This document shows, one piece after another, positions 7,501 to 14,769 of a DNA stretch of 64,000 bases. Position 1 is the stretch's first letter. Each line of letters begins with the position of its first letter. The position numbers and the translations under genes were made by a program. The stretch comes from Candidatus Brachythrix odensensis (GTDB lineage: Bacteria > Chloroflexota > Anaerolineae > J036 > Brachytrichaceae), in the NCBI GenBank assembly GCA_016714465.1, contig JADKDT010000005.1, forward strand, positions 1-64,000. Reading direction: 5' to 3'. The notes under the pieces were generated by a model that saw only the letters and a list, made by a program, of their open reading frames with translations, was not told the DNA's origin and searched no databases.

Positions 7501-8913
7501 CGCGAGCTGGGCGATTTGACGACCGATGAGATCCTCGCCCGCAGCCCGAGTGGCCTGCCCTGGCTGAGCGAGCTCGGCGCGCAGGGCCGGGTGGTTGAGG
7601 TCGAGATCGGCGCTGCCAAGCGCTGGGTGGCGGCGGAGTTGGCGGAAGAGTATGTTGATTTCCAACGCGAAAGCATCCTCCGCCGCTATCTGCGCCACAG
7701 CGGCCCGATCGCTCGCGAGGCGCTGATCGCCCGCTACCCGTTCAACCCCGCCTGGCTCGACCCGACCCTGGCCCGCCTGCTCGACATGGGCGAGATCGCC
7801 CGCGGGGCGATCACCGCCAACGACCGGGACGAGATCTGCGACATCCACCTCTTCGAGCAGATCCATCGCCGCACACTGACGATCCTGCGCAAGGAGGCCC
7901 AGGCCGTCCCGCGCCATGTCTGGGCTGATTTTCTGGTGCGCTGGCAGCATGCCCATTCCGACCAGCGCCTCACAGACACCGACGGCCTGCGCCGGGTGAT
8001 GCATCAACTCAGCGGGTTGGCCCTGCCCAGCCCGGTCTGGGAGCGGGATGCCTTGCCCGCCCGCCTCGCCCGCTACGCCCACGATCTGGACGCCCTCGAC
8101 GGCGAGCTGGTCTGGGCAGGCGAGCCGCGCGGGCAGACCCGCCTGTTCTTCCGGGGCGAGGGCGGGCTGTATCTCAGCGCGCCCGACGCGAGCGGGCTGA
8201 GCCCAAACGCAACGGCCGTGGTCGAGTTCCTCAAGTCCGAAGGCGCTTCATACGAGGCCGACCTGCGGGGTGGCCTCGGCCTGTCAGCGGCAGCCCTGCG
8301 GGTAACCCTGTCCGAGCTGGCCCTGGGCGGCTTTGTCACCCACGACAGCTTCGAGGCATTGCGGCGTCTGCTAACCTCCGATGGCGTCAACCGTGAAGCC
8401 ACCCCGCGCGCGCTGAGCGGGCTGGAGGCCGACCTGGCCGCCCGGCTCGGGCCGAAGGCGGTCACGCCGCCGCTCAAACGCCCGCCCCAGGGCCGCTACG
8501 CCGAGGCCCGCCGGCGGGTGGCCGAGCGCCTTGTGGTCGAGGCCGCGACGCAACGCGCGGCGGCGGAAGGCCGCTGGGCGCTGGTCCACCGGGCGGGCGT
8601 ATTGGGAACCTTCCGCGACGACGCGGCGCGGGCCGAGGCGCTGGCCAGGGCCCTCCTGGCCCGGCATGGTCTGGTCGCCCGGGAGAGCCTGGCCCGCGAG
8701 GCGCTGCCCTGGGACTGGGGTCAGCTCTTTCCGTTGTTCGAGCGGATGGAGATGCGCGGCGAGGTCCGGCGCGGCTACTTCGTGGCCGGGCTGTCGGGGG
8801 CCCAGTTCGCCCTGCCCGAGGCGGTCGAGCAGTTGCGGGCGCTGGGCGGCGCGGCGCCCAGCGCGGCAATCACGTTGCTGAATGCCTGCGATCCGGCCAA
8901 CGTGGCGGGGTGA
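4600..8913 (+). CDS. lhr: Lhr-family ATP-dependent DNA/RNA helicase (long form; 3' end broken)
   Basis: A 1,437-residue superfamily 2 helicase. Seen in order: motif I LAPTGSGKTLAAF (residues ~45-57), motif Ia YISPLKAL, motif II DEIH (167-170), motif III GLSATV, motif IV LIFANNRRLAE, motif V GTSSLELGIDIGTVD, motif VI QRVGRSGH. Next come the Lhr winged-helix/beta-barrel core with GTRMAAMGTVGTIPDTG and PGDTFLLGSNVW, then the long C-terminal domain of full-length Lhr proteins. Homologues are 3'-to-5' translocases linked to DNA repair. Two in-frame insertions derive from a repeat: ALSLSKGP...ALRQAQGP near residue 220 (bases 5261-5334) and GGALRQAQGP near residue 656 (6565-6591). They probably form surface loops. 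The protein ends at LLNACDPANVAG, but family-typical sequence continues in other frames to 9215 (next entry). Confidence 0.9.
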   Translation: MPDPDPLAAFSVAVREWFAATLGAPTPPQAQGWPAIQRGEHTLILAPTGSGKTLAAFLWGIDQILRDSAETGVRLLYISPLKALNNDVERNLRAPLEGIRAVAAKNGQHLPAVRVMVRTGDTPASARAQMVKRPPHILITTPESLYLMLTSPKAREMFRGTRSVIVDEIHTLVGNKRGAHLALTLERLAHLARQPVQRIGLSATVRPLVEAARFLGGCETRALSLSKGPVDGSPDDGALRQAQGPSLRPVTIVNAHYPKALDLEVVTAVDDFRSLPGETIWPSIIPRVLAEIYQHRTTLIFANNRRLAERTADRLNTQLAAERNEEIEPGSLAALAPGGLARDRGMFAIGTEGPFRAHHGSVSKEARRQMEEDLKAGRLPALIGTSSLELGIDIGTVDMVVQLQSPRSVSQGLQRVGRSGHLVGQTSRGRIYATYREDLMEAAAITRGMLEQDVEETAAPQNALDVLAQQVVAMVAVEDWAVGDLYALVRGAWPYHALSEASFRATLDMLAGKYYFDASDAKQASALRAKIAWDKTRDTLTRLPGTRMAAMGTVGTIPDTGQFGAYLADGKTRLGELDEEFVFETRPGDTFLLGSNVWRVTEIKDDRILVTDAAGATPRMPFWHGEQAHRPYELGQRIGRFRRDVVDRLAQDSSGGALRQAQGPVFPEVQAWLRQDYRLDERSARNLVEHVQRQLDAVGVISSDTTFVVESFENEAGDPHLVIHSPLGGRVNGAWALALASLLRDRTGVSPDMQASDDGIIFRFPQSDREPPTDLARALGPAEARERLLRQLPGSAVFGAQFRKNAARALLLSKPRGAKRVPFWLQRLKAKDLLAMVSGMGDFPIVVETYRDCLRDVFDVPHLEEMLTGIQSGAIQVVNIETATPSPIAAGLLYNFSSQYLYEWDAPKAERQLNALALPRAALVEVLKGTPLADLLKPEAVAEVAARAQHLGPGVQPRTAEELVLMLRELGDLTTDEILARSPSGLPWLSELGAQGRVVEVEIGAAKRWVAAELAEEYVDFQRESILRRYLRHSGPIAREALIARYPFNPAWLDPTLARLLDMGEIARGAITANDRDEICDIHLFEQIHRRTLTILRKEAQAVPRHVWADFLVRWQHAHSDQRLTDTDGLRRVMHQLSGLALPSPVWERDALPARLARYAHDLDALDGELVWAGEPRGQTRLFFRGEGGLYLSAPDASGLSPNATAVVEFLKSEGASYEADLRGGLGLSAAALRVTLSELALGGFVTHDSFEALRRLLTSDGVNREATPRALSGLEADLAARLGPKAVTPPLKRPPQGRYAEARRRVAERLVVEAATQRAAAEGRWALVHRAGVLGTFRDDAARAEALARALLARHGLVARESLAREALPWDWGQLFPLFERMEMRGEVRRGYFVAGLSGAQFALPEAVEQLRALGGAAPSAAITLLNACDPANVAG
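5261..5334. repeat. GGGCCCTGAGCTTGTCGAAGGG repeat, inverted pair inside lhr
   Basis: GGGCCCTGAGCTTGTCGAAG (5261-5280) and its inverse CTTCGACAAGCTCAGGGCCC (5314-5333) around a 20-odd-base spacer, read through in frame as part of the helicase. The same word occurs at 6565-6591, 24742-24830 (another inverted pair) and 27693-27718 in intergenic DNA. Confidence 0.85.
6565..6591 (-). repeat. GGGCCCTGAGCTTGTCGAAGGG repeat, single copy inside lhr
   Basis: GGGGCCCTTCGACAAGCTCA GGGCCCC, read in frame as GALRQAQGP. The orientation is opposite to the first half of the 5261 pair. Length preserves the reading frame. Confidence 0.85.
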
Positions 8914-9215
8914 TGAAGAGGAGCTGAAACCCCGCGGCCTGCGCGTTTCTCGCGGGTGCCCTCCACCCATGTCGCGTGTGGCGGGCCGGCCACGCCGTCG
9001 TCTTCGCCGACAGCGGCGAGCGCATCACCACCAGTGCGGATACCAGCGACGAGGCCATCGCCCGAGCGATCTCCGCCTATATCGCCCGCCCCAACGCCCC
9101 GCGCCGGATCAGCGTGTCGACCTGGAATGGCGAGGACGTCCTCAAGAGCCCCGGCCAGGCATTGCTCAAGGCGGCGGGGTTCGACCGCACGCCGGGTGGG
9201 ATGGCCCGGGGATGA
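8905..9215 (+). pseudogene. 3' end of lhr, displaced by three frameshifts
   Basis: Family-typical C-terminal Lhr sequence follows the helicase stop but in changing frames: RGDEEELKPRGLRVSR (from about 8905), VPSTHVA (about 8957), then RAGHAVVFADSGERITTSAD...NGEDVLKSPGQALLKAAGF to the stop at 9215. Each junction is mended by adding one base (near 8905, 8957 and 8972). The intact protein would be about 1,535 residues. The last segment alone looks like a small separate gene but has no start signal and is recognisably the Lhr tail. Three like-sign indels within 70 bases suggest a poorly called stretch of sequence. Confidence 0.7.
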
Positions 9216-9227
9216 TGCGTTTGGTCA

Positions 9228-9346
9228 GGTTTGGCTAGGTTTGATCAGGTTTGGTCAGGTGGTCCGACAGGCGGCCACCTGATCAAACCTTATTCACTTT
9301 ACCCACCTGATCAAACCTTATTCACCTGATCACACCTGACGAACCC
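9228..9346. repeat. Array of (C)ACCTGATCAAACCTTA / TTTGGTCAGGT units, copy 1
   Basis: The left part holds GGTTTGGTCAGGT-like units reading forward (TTTGGTCAGGTTTGG, TTTGATCAGGTTTGG); the right part holds the inverse ACCTGATCAAACCTTA three times (last one partial, ACCTGATCACACCTGAC). The array can fold as a multi-arm hairpin. It ends with CCTGACGAAC just before the promoter of the PHP gene. A longer array of the same units lies at 28750-28900. Confidence 0.75.
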
Positions 9347-9354
9347 TGCCGCCG

Positions 9355-9360
9355 TACAAT
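9355..9360 (+). promoter_or_regulatory. -10-like TACAAT box of the PHP gene
   Basis: TACAAT ends 7 bases before the GTG start at 9368, so transcription would begin at or within a base or two of the start codon (leaderless). Confidence 0.55.
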
Positions 9361-9367
9361 CCCCTCC

Positions 9368-10030
9368 GTGCTCGACCTCGAACTCCACTGCCACACCCGC
9401 TGGTCCGGCGACAGCCTGACCAAGCTGCCCGACCTCATCGCGCGCTGCAAAGAGGTGGGCATCCAGCGTCTGGCGATCACCGACCACAGCGAAATCGAAG
9501 GCGCGCTGCAGGCCCGCGCGCTGGCGCCCGAGCTCATCATCGTCGGCGAGGAGGCGCTGACCGATGTCGGTGAGATCCTGTGCTACTTCATCACCGAGCT
9601 CATCCCCGACGGCCTGTCGCTGGGCGAGGCCATCGCCCGCGTCCACGCCCAGGGCGGGATCTGCGGGCCATCGCATCCCTACGACCCGCGCCGGCGCGGG
9701 ATCGGCGGCGAGAACCTGCGCCGGCATGCCCATCAACTCGATTTCGTCGAGGTTTTCAACGCCCGCACCCGCAATACGCATAGCAACGACGAGGCCCGCA
9801 TCCTGGCCAAGGCCCTCGACCTGCCAATGCTTTGCGCCAGCGACGCCCACACCCTGCCCGAGGTGGGGATCAGCCGGGTGCGATTCACCCGGGATTACAC
9901 CTCGCCCTACGATTTCCTGGCTGCCCTGCGCGAGGCCGAACTGATCACGCACTACAGCGGCCTGCGGGCCAACGTCGGCTCGCGCCTCGCCGCCGCCGCC
10001 CACGGCCTGGGGCTCGGCAAACCGTCGTAA
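9368..10030 (+). CDS. PHP-domain phosphoesterase
   Basis: A 220-residue PHP (polymerase and histidinol phosphatase) metal-dependent phosphoesterase. Metal-binding signatures seen: ELHCHTRWSGDS (HxH near the N-terminus), LAITDHSEIEGAL (DH), the Glu in GEEALTDVGEIL, GPSHPYDP (His), and ASDAHTLPEVG (DxH). Relatives hydrolyse nucleoside bisphosphates, RNA 5' ends or small phosphate esters; substrate not predictable here. The GTG at 9368 is chosen because it gives the usual LDLELHCHT beginning directly at the first beta strand and follows the TACAAT box at leaderless spacing. Transcribed alone; two identical small hairpins follow the stop. Confidence 0.85.
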   Translation: MLDLELHCHTRWSGDSLTKLPDLIARCKEVGIQRLAITDHSEIEGALQARALAPELIIVGEEALTDVGEILCYFITELIPDGLSLGEAIARVHAQGGICGPSHPYDPRRRGIGGENLRRHAHQLDFVEVFNARTRNTHSNDEARILAKALDLPMLCASDAHTLPEVGISRVRFTRDYTSPYDFLAALREAELITHYSGLRANVGSRLAAAAHGLGLGKPS

Positions 10031-10100
10031 AGACGGCCCGGCGGGCCGTCTGTGTCTCGGCATCCGGATGCCAGGGCCGAGACGGCCCGGCGGGCCGTCT
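10031..10100. terminator. Two identical hairpins between convergent genes
   Basis: AGACGGCCCGGCGGGCCGTCT occurs perfectly at both 10031-10051 and 10080-10100. Each is a fully self-complementary stem. They separate the convergent PHP (+) and GNAT (-) genes and can end transcription from both sides; no U-tract is present. Confidence 0.6.
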
Positions 10101-10104
10101 CTAC

Positions 10105-10575
10105 CTAATACCCCATCACCTTCAAATCAAACCGATACCGGCACTTCTGGCGCTCGCCGCGCTGGCGCAGATCGGTAATACGGGCGGGGATATTGACGAT
10201 CTCGGCCAGCACGCCGCCAGCCAGTTCGCAGGCCCGCCGCGAGGGCACGTTGTCCGGGTTGCAGGTGATCCACAACGGGTCAATCCCATGCCGGAGCGCG
10301 AGCGGGAAGAGCAGCATGCAGCTCCGCGCGGCGTAGTGATGGCCGCGATAGCCCTCATCCACCCCATATCCGATGTGCCCGTAGTACATCAGGACGTCCT
10401 CACTGTCGCCCAGGCGCAGGTTGATCCCGCCCATGACCGTCGGCGTGCCCGTCCGTTTCATGAAGAAGAAATACGCCGGCGACAGGCCGCGCGCTGGATC
10501 GCCGCGGTGGCGCTCGACCAGGTCGAGTTCGAGATCGCCATCCACCAGCCGGCCCGGGTCATAGAAGATCGTCAT
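10105..10575 (-). CDS. GNAT-family N-acetyltransferase
   Basis: A 156-residue GNAT acetyltransferase of the RimJ/RimL-like 'GNAT_3' style. Seen: INLRLGDSEDVLMYYGHIGYGVDEGYRGHHYA, where GYRGHHYA is the acetyl-CoA pyrophosphate loop (R/QxxGxG/A position), and ITCNPDNVPSRRACELAGG, the typical C-terminal CNPxNxxSRR segment. Acceptor substrate unknown. The ATG at 10575 follows the Fes-like esterase stop (10589) by 13 bases, so the two are probably co-transcribed from the minus strand. Confidence 0.85.
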   Translation of the reverse strand: MTIFYDPGRLVDGDLELDLVERHRGDPARGLSPAYFFFMKRTGTPTVMGGINLRLGDSEDVLMYYGHIGYGVDEGYRGHHYAARSCMLLFPLALRHGIDPLWITCNPDNVPSRRACELAGGVLAEIVNIPARITDLRQRGERQKCRYRFDLKVMGY

Positions 10576-10588
10576 GAATGTGAAACGC

Positions 10589-11752
10589 TCAGCCGCGCCC
10601 GGCCATCAACACCAGCGCCTCGCGTAACGGCTCGCCCAGGCTGCTGTAGTCATGGCCCCCATGATATTCGTCATAGTGCACGCGGTAACCCTTCTCGCGC
10701 AGCAGGGCGTGGAAGCGCCGATTCGTCTCGCGCTGGGTGACCCCGCCGTCGCGCATGCGGGCGGTCTCGAGCACGCCCGCCGAGAGATGGAAATTGACCG
10801 GCAGCCGCGGCGACGCGGCGTACTGTCGCGGCAGCCACTCCGGAGCCGGGTCCTCAGGCGGCGCCCAACGAAACCAGCCGGTCTGCGCGATCACCCCGCC
10901 CACCCGCTCTGGATAGCGCAGGGCCAGATACGCGGCCGCCAGCCCGCCGTAGCTGCATCCGAGCGCGATCGTGTCGGCGGCCCGATCCGAGACCGGCAGG
11001 GCCGCCCACGCCCAGGGCAGCAGCGCATTGGCCACCCAGGCGGCGAACTCGGGGTTGCACGGCAGATCAACATCGCGCTGGGGGGTGTCGACGAACAGGG
11101 CCATCACCGGCGGGATGTCGGCCGCAGCGATCAGCGCGTCGAACAGGCGCGGGAGATGCATCAAATCCTTGTATTGCCGGCCGTCAAAGACGATCAGGAC
11201 CGGGTGCGGCTCGGGCGAAGGCAGGGCCGGGGTGTATGACCAGACCCGCCGGCCGGGGGTCGGGTGATGAAGCGCGATCCGCCCGCGCAGGGCCTCCTCC
11301 ACCGGCAGAACGGGCTCGGGCGCGTCCGGCAGGCGCAGGGCCGAGAACACAAAGTCGTTGCCGGTCTCACTGAGAAAGGCGATCGAGCGCTGCGGGTTGA
11401 GCGGATCGAGTTGATATGGCCCGGCGGCCTGCGGGTCCGGATTGGCGCTCGGCGAGAACTGATACGTCGTGATCGCGTCGGAGGGATATGGGCGCTCGAG
11501 ATGCCACACGTCGCTGCCCGCCAGGCGGGCCATGAAGTGTTCGCGCAGGCCATCCGCCCCCCAGTCCTGGATGACGGCGACGCTGCGGGCCGCGCCGTCG
11601 TGGCGCCACACAAAGGTCACCTGACAGGTGTCGACCGCCGTGCGCTGGACCAGCGGCGTGCCGCTGGCCGCGACCGCCCGCCAGAAGCGCTCCTCGGCCC
11701 CTGGCTGACCGGCCCTGAGTTCAGTCTCGAGTTGGCGCAGTCGCGGGTGCAT
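10589..11752 (-). CDS. Enterochelin-esterase-like alpha/beta hydrolase (Fes family)
   Basis: A 387-residue protein with the two-domain layout of enterochelin esterases: an N-terminal early-set beta domain (TFVWRHDGAARSVAVIQDWG...RPYPSDAITTYQFSPSANP, residues ~45-115) and a C-terminal esterase D domain. Seen there: VLIVFDGRQY, the nucleophile elbow ALGCSYGG (GxSxG, Ser near 268), and the terminal catalytic His in YHGGHDYSSLGE. Known members hydrolyse the ester backbone of iron-loaded catecholate siderophores, but many homologues act on other esters. No siderophore genes are nearby, so a siderophore role is only a possibility. The start overlaps the upstream unknown gene by about 30 bases. Confidence 0.82.
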   Translation of the reverse strand: MHPRLRQLETELRAGQPGAEERFWRAVAASGTPLVQRTAVDTCQVTFVWRHDGAARSVAVIQDWGADGLREHFMARLAGSDVWHLERPYPSDAITTYQFSPSANPDPQAAGPYQLDPLNPQRSIAFLSETGNDFVFSALRLPDAPEPVLPVEEALRGRIALHHPTPGRRVWSYTPALPSPEPHPVLIVFDGRQYKDLMHLPRLFDALIAAADIPPVMALFVDTPQRDVDLPCNPEFAAWVANALLPWAWAALPVSDRAADTIALGCSYGGLAAAYLALRYPERVGGVIAQTGWFRWAPPEDPAPEWLPRQYAASPRLPVNFHLSAGVLETARMRDGGVTQRETNRRFHALLREKGYRVHYDEYHGGHDYSSLGEPLREALVLMAGRG

Positions 11753-12200
11753 GCGTCTCTCCTTCAGAAGATGCCGGCCGGTGAATGGTCGCGCGGGTCA
11801 CGAATGCCTGCAGGCTGATCAGCAGGTCGCGCAGGCCGGCCAGGGGCGGGTCATGGGCCCACAGCGTGACGGCAAACGAGCGCCGGTCGCGCGACAGAGT
11901 GAGCGTCGTCGAGGTTTCGTCCGGGATGTAGCTCCTGCGTTCTGCAATGCGGATCGAGATCAGGTCCAGGTCGATCAGCCGTTGGAGCAAGGCGCGACGC
12001 TCATCGGGATCGAGGGGCAGGGTGAAGCGCCGCTCGATTCGAGCGCCGGGCGCCACCGCGCGGACAGTCGCCTCGCCGGCGCCCGGCAGGCGGATCGCCC
12101 ACCCGCCCCACAGCGGGTGGATGGACTCGGCGGCCAGGGTCGCCTGCGGCCATTCCTCCTCGGGACCGAGAAAGAGCTGGGTGAGATTGGGTTCAGTCAT
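11721..12200 (-). CDS. Uncharacterised protein, ~159 residues
   Basis: Not recognised. MTEPNLTQLFLGPEEEWPQA, then a region rich in beta strands (WAIRLPGAGEATVRAV, RRFTLPLDPDERRALLQRLIDLDLISIRIAER, TTLTLSRDRRSFAVTLWAHDP) and a C-terminal helix (GLRDLLISLQAFVTRATIHR). No signal peptide or membrane segment. The composition and alternating hydrophobic pattern are those of a real globular protein, unlike the antisense frame. The ATG at 12200 is preferred over the TTG two codons upstream; a TATACT box lies at 12224-12229. Its 3' end overlaps the esterase start, so the unknown gene, esterase and GNAT probably form an operon. Confidence 0.6.
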   Translation of the reverse strand: MTEPNLTQLFLGPEEEWPQATLAAESIHPLWGGWAIRLPGAGEATVRAVAPGARIERRFTLPLDPDERRALLQRLIDLDLISIRIAERRSYIPDETSTTLTLSRDRRSFAVTLWAHDPPLAGLRDLLISLQAFVTRATIHRPASSEGETHAPATAPTRD

Positions 12201-12264
12201 ACGCAATCGGCGCTTCGCGATTCAGTATAGCGAAATCGCGTGTTTTCGGCTTGGTCACAGTCCA

Positions 12265-12313
12265 GCGCGAGCCCAATACCTTCTCCCGGCGGGAGAAGGT
12301 ATTGGGCTCGCGC
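12265..12313. repeat. Perfect 23-bp inverted repeat in a divergent intergenic region
   Basis: GCGCGAGCCCAATACCTTCT CCC pairs perfectly with GGGAGAAGGTATTGGGCTCG CGC around a 3-base loop GGC. It lies between two divergent gene starts (12200 minus, 12401 plus), so it is not an ordinary terminator. Candidate REP-type element. Confidence 0.85.
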
Positions 12314-12386
12314 CAATTGCACGCTCTGCCCACGGCTGAAAGAGGCGGATTTCGCCGCGCCTGTATCTCCAGACGAAAACCAGTGT

Positions 12387-12392
12387 TATTCT
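12387..12392 (+). promoter_or_regulatory. -10-like TATTCT box of fabF
   Basis: TATTCT ending 8 bases before ATG 12401; no Shine-Dalgarno sequence. Weaker match than the TACAAT boxes. Confidence 0.4.
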
Positions 12393-12400
12393 CTCCCAGT

Positions 12401-13639
12401 ATGCTTCCAAATAGAGTTGTTATCACCGGCATCGGGGCCGTGAGCCCGCTTGGCAACAGCGCCCCCGCCACCTGGCAGGGCCTGATTGCCGGACGCTCGG
12501 GCGTCGGCCCGATCACCCAGTTCGATTCGTCCGACATGGACACCCATTTCGCCGCGGAAGTGAAGGGCTTTGAAGCAAGCGCGCACTTCGGGGCCAAGGA
12601 GTCCCGCCGCCTTGACCGCTGCGTCCAGTTCGCCCTGGTCGCGACCCAGGAGGCCCTGGCCGACTCGGGGCTGGCCATCACCGAGGCAAACGCCGACGAC
12701 ACGGCCGTCATCTACGGCAGCGGCATCGGCGGGATCACGACCCTGCTGGCCGAAAATATGGTGCTCGAGAAGAAAGGCCCGCGGCGGGTCAGCCCGTTCG
12801 CCGTGCCGATGATGCTCCCCGACACGGCCACCGGCCAGATCGCCATCCACTTTGGCATCCGCGGCCCGAACATCTGCACGGTCACCGCCTGCGCCAGCTC
12901 GAACAATGCCATCGGCGAGGCCTTCGAAATGATCCGGGCCGGACGGGTGACGGCGGCAGTGGCGGGCGGCTGCGAGTCGCCGATCACCCGCTTCACCGTG
13001 GCCGCCTTCCACAACATGGGCGCCACCTCGACCCGCAACGACAACCCGGCCGGGGCCAGCCGGCCGTTCGACAAGAACCGGGATGGCTTTGTCTCGGGCG
13101 AGGGCGCGGCCACCCTGATCCTCGAATCGCTCGAGAGCGCCCGGGCGCGCGGCGCGCGGATCTACGCCGAGATCATCGGCTATGGCGCGACCTGCGACGC
13201 CCACCACATCACCGCCCCGAATATGACCGGCCCGGCCATGGCCATGCGGGCCGCCCTGCGCCAGTCCGGCCTGGCCCCCAACCGGATCGACTACATCAAC
13301 GCCCACGGCACCAGCACCCAGATCAACGACGCAAACGAGACCGCCGCCATCAAGGCCGTCTTCGGCGAGGTCGCTTACGATCTGCGGATCTCCTCCACCA
13401 AGTCCATGACCGGCCACCTGCTCGGCGGGGCCGGCGCGATGGAGGCCATGACCAGCGTGATGGCCATCCAGGAGGGCATCATCCCGCCGACCATCAACTA
13501 CGAAACCCCGGATCCGGCGTGCGACCTGAACTACACGCCCAACACCGCGGTCCGCAAGCCCGTGCGCGCGGCGCTGTCCAACTCCTTCGGGTTCGGCGGC
13601 CACAACGCGAGCGTCATCTTCTCCCAACTGGTCGACTGA
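12401..13639 (+). CDS. fabF: Beta-ketoacyl-ACP synthase II (FabF)
   Basis: A 412-residue KAS II, the elongating condensing enzyme of type II fatty acid synthesis (malonyl-ACP + acyl-ACP to 3-ketoacyl-ACP). Seen: N-terminal RVVITGIGAVSPLG, active-site Cys164 in VTACASSNNAIGEA, SRPFDKNRDGFVSGEGA, catalytic His in INAHGTST and the second His in STKSMTGHLLGGAGA, C-terminal NSFGFGGHNASVIF. Full family length. The open frame extends 50 codons upstream through the palindrome, but ATG 12401 is chosen because it gives the usual MxxRVVITG start. First gene of an operon with fabH and a dikinase-like gene; no acyl carrier protein gene is present. Confidence 0.95.
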   Translation: MLPNRVVITGIGAVSPLGNSAPATWQGLIAGRSGVGPITQFDSSDMDTHFAAEVKGFEASAHFGAKESRRLDRCVQFALVATQEALADSGLAITEANADDTAVIYGSGIGGITTLLAENMVLEKKGPRRVSPFAVPMMLPDTATGQIAIHFGIRGPNICTVTACASSNNAIGEAFEMIRAGRVTAAVAGGCESPITRFTVAAFHNMGATSTRNDNPAGASRPFDKNRDGFVSGEGAATLILESLESARARGARIYAEIIGYGATCDAHHITAPNMTGPAMAMRAALRQSGLAPNRIDYINAHGTSTQINDANETAAIKAVFGEVAYDLRISSTKSMTGHLLGGAGAMEAMTSVMAIQEGIIPPTINYETPDPACDLNYTPNTAVRKPVRAALSNSFGFGGHNASVIFSQLVD

Positions 13640-13677
13640 CCGCGTTCCGCGGTCCATCGGTCGCTGAGGTGTAATCA

Positions 13678-14769
13678 ATGCGCTACGCGCACATCGTGGG
13701 CTGGGGCAAATCCGTCCCCGAAAAAGTCGTCACCAATGACGATCTGGCCAAAACCATCGAGACATCGGATAAGTGGATCCGCGACATGACCGGGATCGGC
13801 CAGCGGCACGTGGCAAACGACAGGGAGACCACCGCGGCGCTCTCGACCAACGCCGCGATCGAGGCGCTGGATATGGCCAGCGTGACCGCCGCGCAGCTCG
13901 ACCTCATCATCGTCGCGACCATCACCCCGGACTTCATGTTTCCCTCCACGGCCGCCCTGGTGCAGGATGCCCTGGGTGCCGACAACGCCGGCGCCTATGA
14001 CCTGAGCGCGGCCTGCGCCGGCTTCTTGTACGGCCTGGCTCAGGCCGCCGATTCCATCCGGGCCGGCACGATCTCGACCGCCCTCGTCATTGGCGCCGAG
14101 CGCCTGTCGAGCATTGTGGATTGGAAGGATCGCAACACCTGCGTGCTGTTTGGCGACGGGGCGGGCGCGGTGGTGCTCAAAGCCAGCCCGCAGCCCGGCG
14201 GCGTGCTGTCCACCCTGTTGCGCGCCGACGGCTCGGGCGGGCCGGCCCTGTATCTGCGCCAGAAGGACAACGAAGTGCTGCACATGAACGGGCGCGAGGT
14301 CTTTCGCTTCGCCACCCGAGTCATCGACCGGAGCGCCCGCGAGGTCATGCGCCGGGCGGGCTGGACGGCCGAGGAAGTCGACGTCTTCGTCCCGCATCAG
14401 GCCAATCTGCGCATCATCGAGGCGGCCTCCAAGTCGCTGGCCATCCCGATGGACAAGTTCTTCGTCAACATCGAAAGCTACGGCAACACCAGCGCTGCAT
14501 CCATTCCCATTGCGTTGTGCGAGGCGGCCGCGTGCGGGCGGCTCAAGCCCAACGACCGGGTGGTGATGGTGGGCTTTGGCGGCGGGCTGACCTGGGCGGC
14601 GGCGGCCGTGCAATGGCAGGTGACGGCCAAACCCCAGACCCGCGGCCAGCGCGTGCTGAGCCGGGTGGGCTATGGCGCCGCGGCGGTTCGCTCGCGCGCC
14701 CGGCGCATCTTCCGCCGGATTGAAGATGGGCTGATGAACGGAAACGGCAAACCGACAAGCAGGAAATGA
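13678..14769 (+). CDS. fabH: Beta-ketoacyl-ACP synthase III (FabH)
   Basis: A 363-residue KAS III, which starts fatty acid synthesis by condensing an acyl-CoA with malonyl-ACP. The Cys-His-Asn triad is visible: Cys113 in SAACAGFLYGL, His240 in VPHQANLRII, Asn270 in YGNTSAASIPIAL. VGWGKSVPEKVVTNDDL and DEWI-like DKWIRDMTGIGQRH match the family N-terminus. The C-terminus has about 35 extra basic residues (RVLSRVGYGAAAVRSRARRIF) beyond the usual KAS III end, function unknown. GAGGTG precedes the ATG. The stop overlaps the next gene's start (ATGA), implying translational coupling. Confidence 0.94.
   Translation: MRYAHIVGWGKSVPEKVVTNDDLAKTIETSDKWIRDMTGIGQRHVANDRETTAALSTNAAIEALDMASVTAAQLDLIIVATITPDFMFPSTAALVQDALGADNAGAYDLSAACAGFLYGLAQAADSIRAGTISTALVIGAERLSSIVDWKDRNTCVLFGDGAGAVVLKASPQPGGVLSTLLRADGSGGPALYLRQKDNEVLHMNGREVFRFATRVIDRSAREVMRRAGWTAEEVDVFVPHQANLRIIEAASKSLAIPMDKFFVNIESYGNTSAASIPIALCEAAACGRLKPNDRVVMVGFGGGLTWAAAAVQWQVTAKPQTRGQRVLSRVGYGAAAVRSRARRIFRRIEDGLMNGNGKPTSRK

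Noticed and set aside
5296..8082. Long minus-strand open frame opposite lhr (928 codons)
   Set aside because: Composition is Gly/Asp/Arg/Val-rich antisense of a GC-rich gene with no domain; the plus strand has all helicase motifs.
8976..9215. Separate small gene after lhr
   Set aside because: Its sequence is the C-terminal end of the Lhr family and is displaced by nearby frameshifts.
12386..13678. Minus-strand frame opposite fabF, and a similar one opposite fabH (13675-14802)
   Set aside because: Antisense shadows of clearly functional condensing enzymes; no family features.
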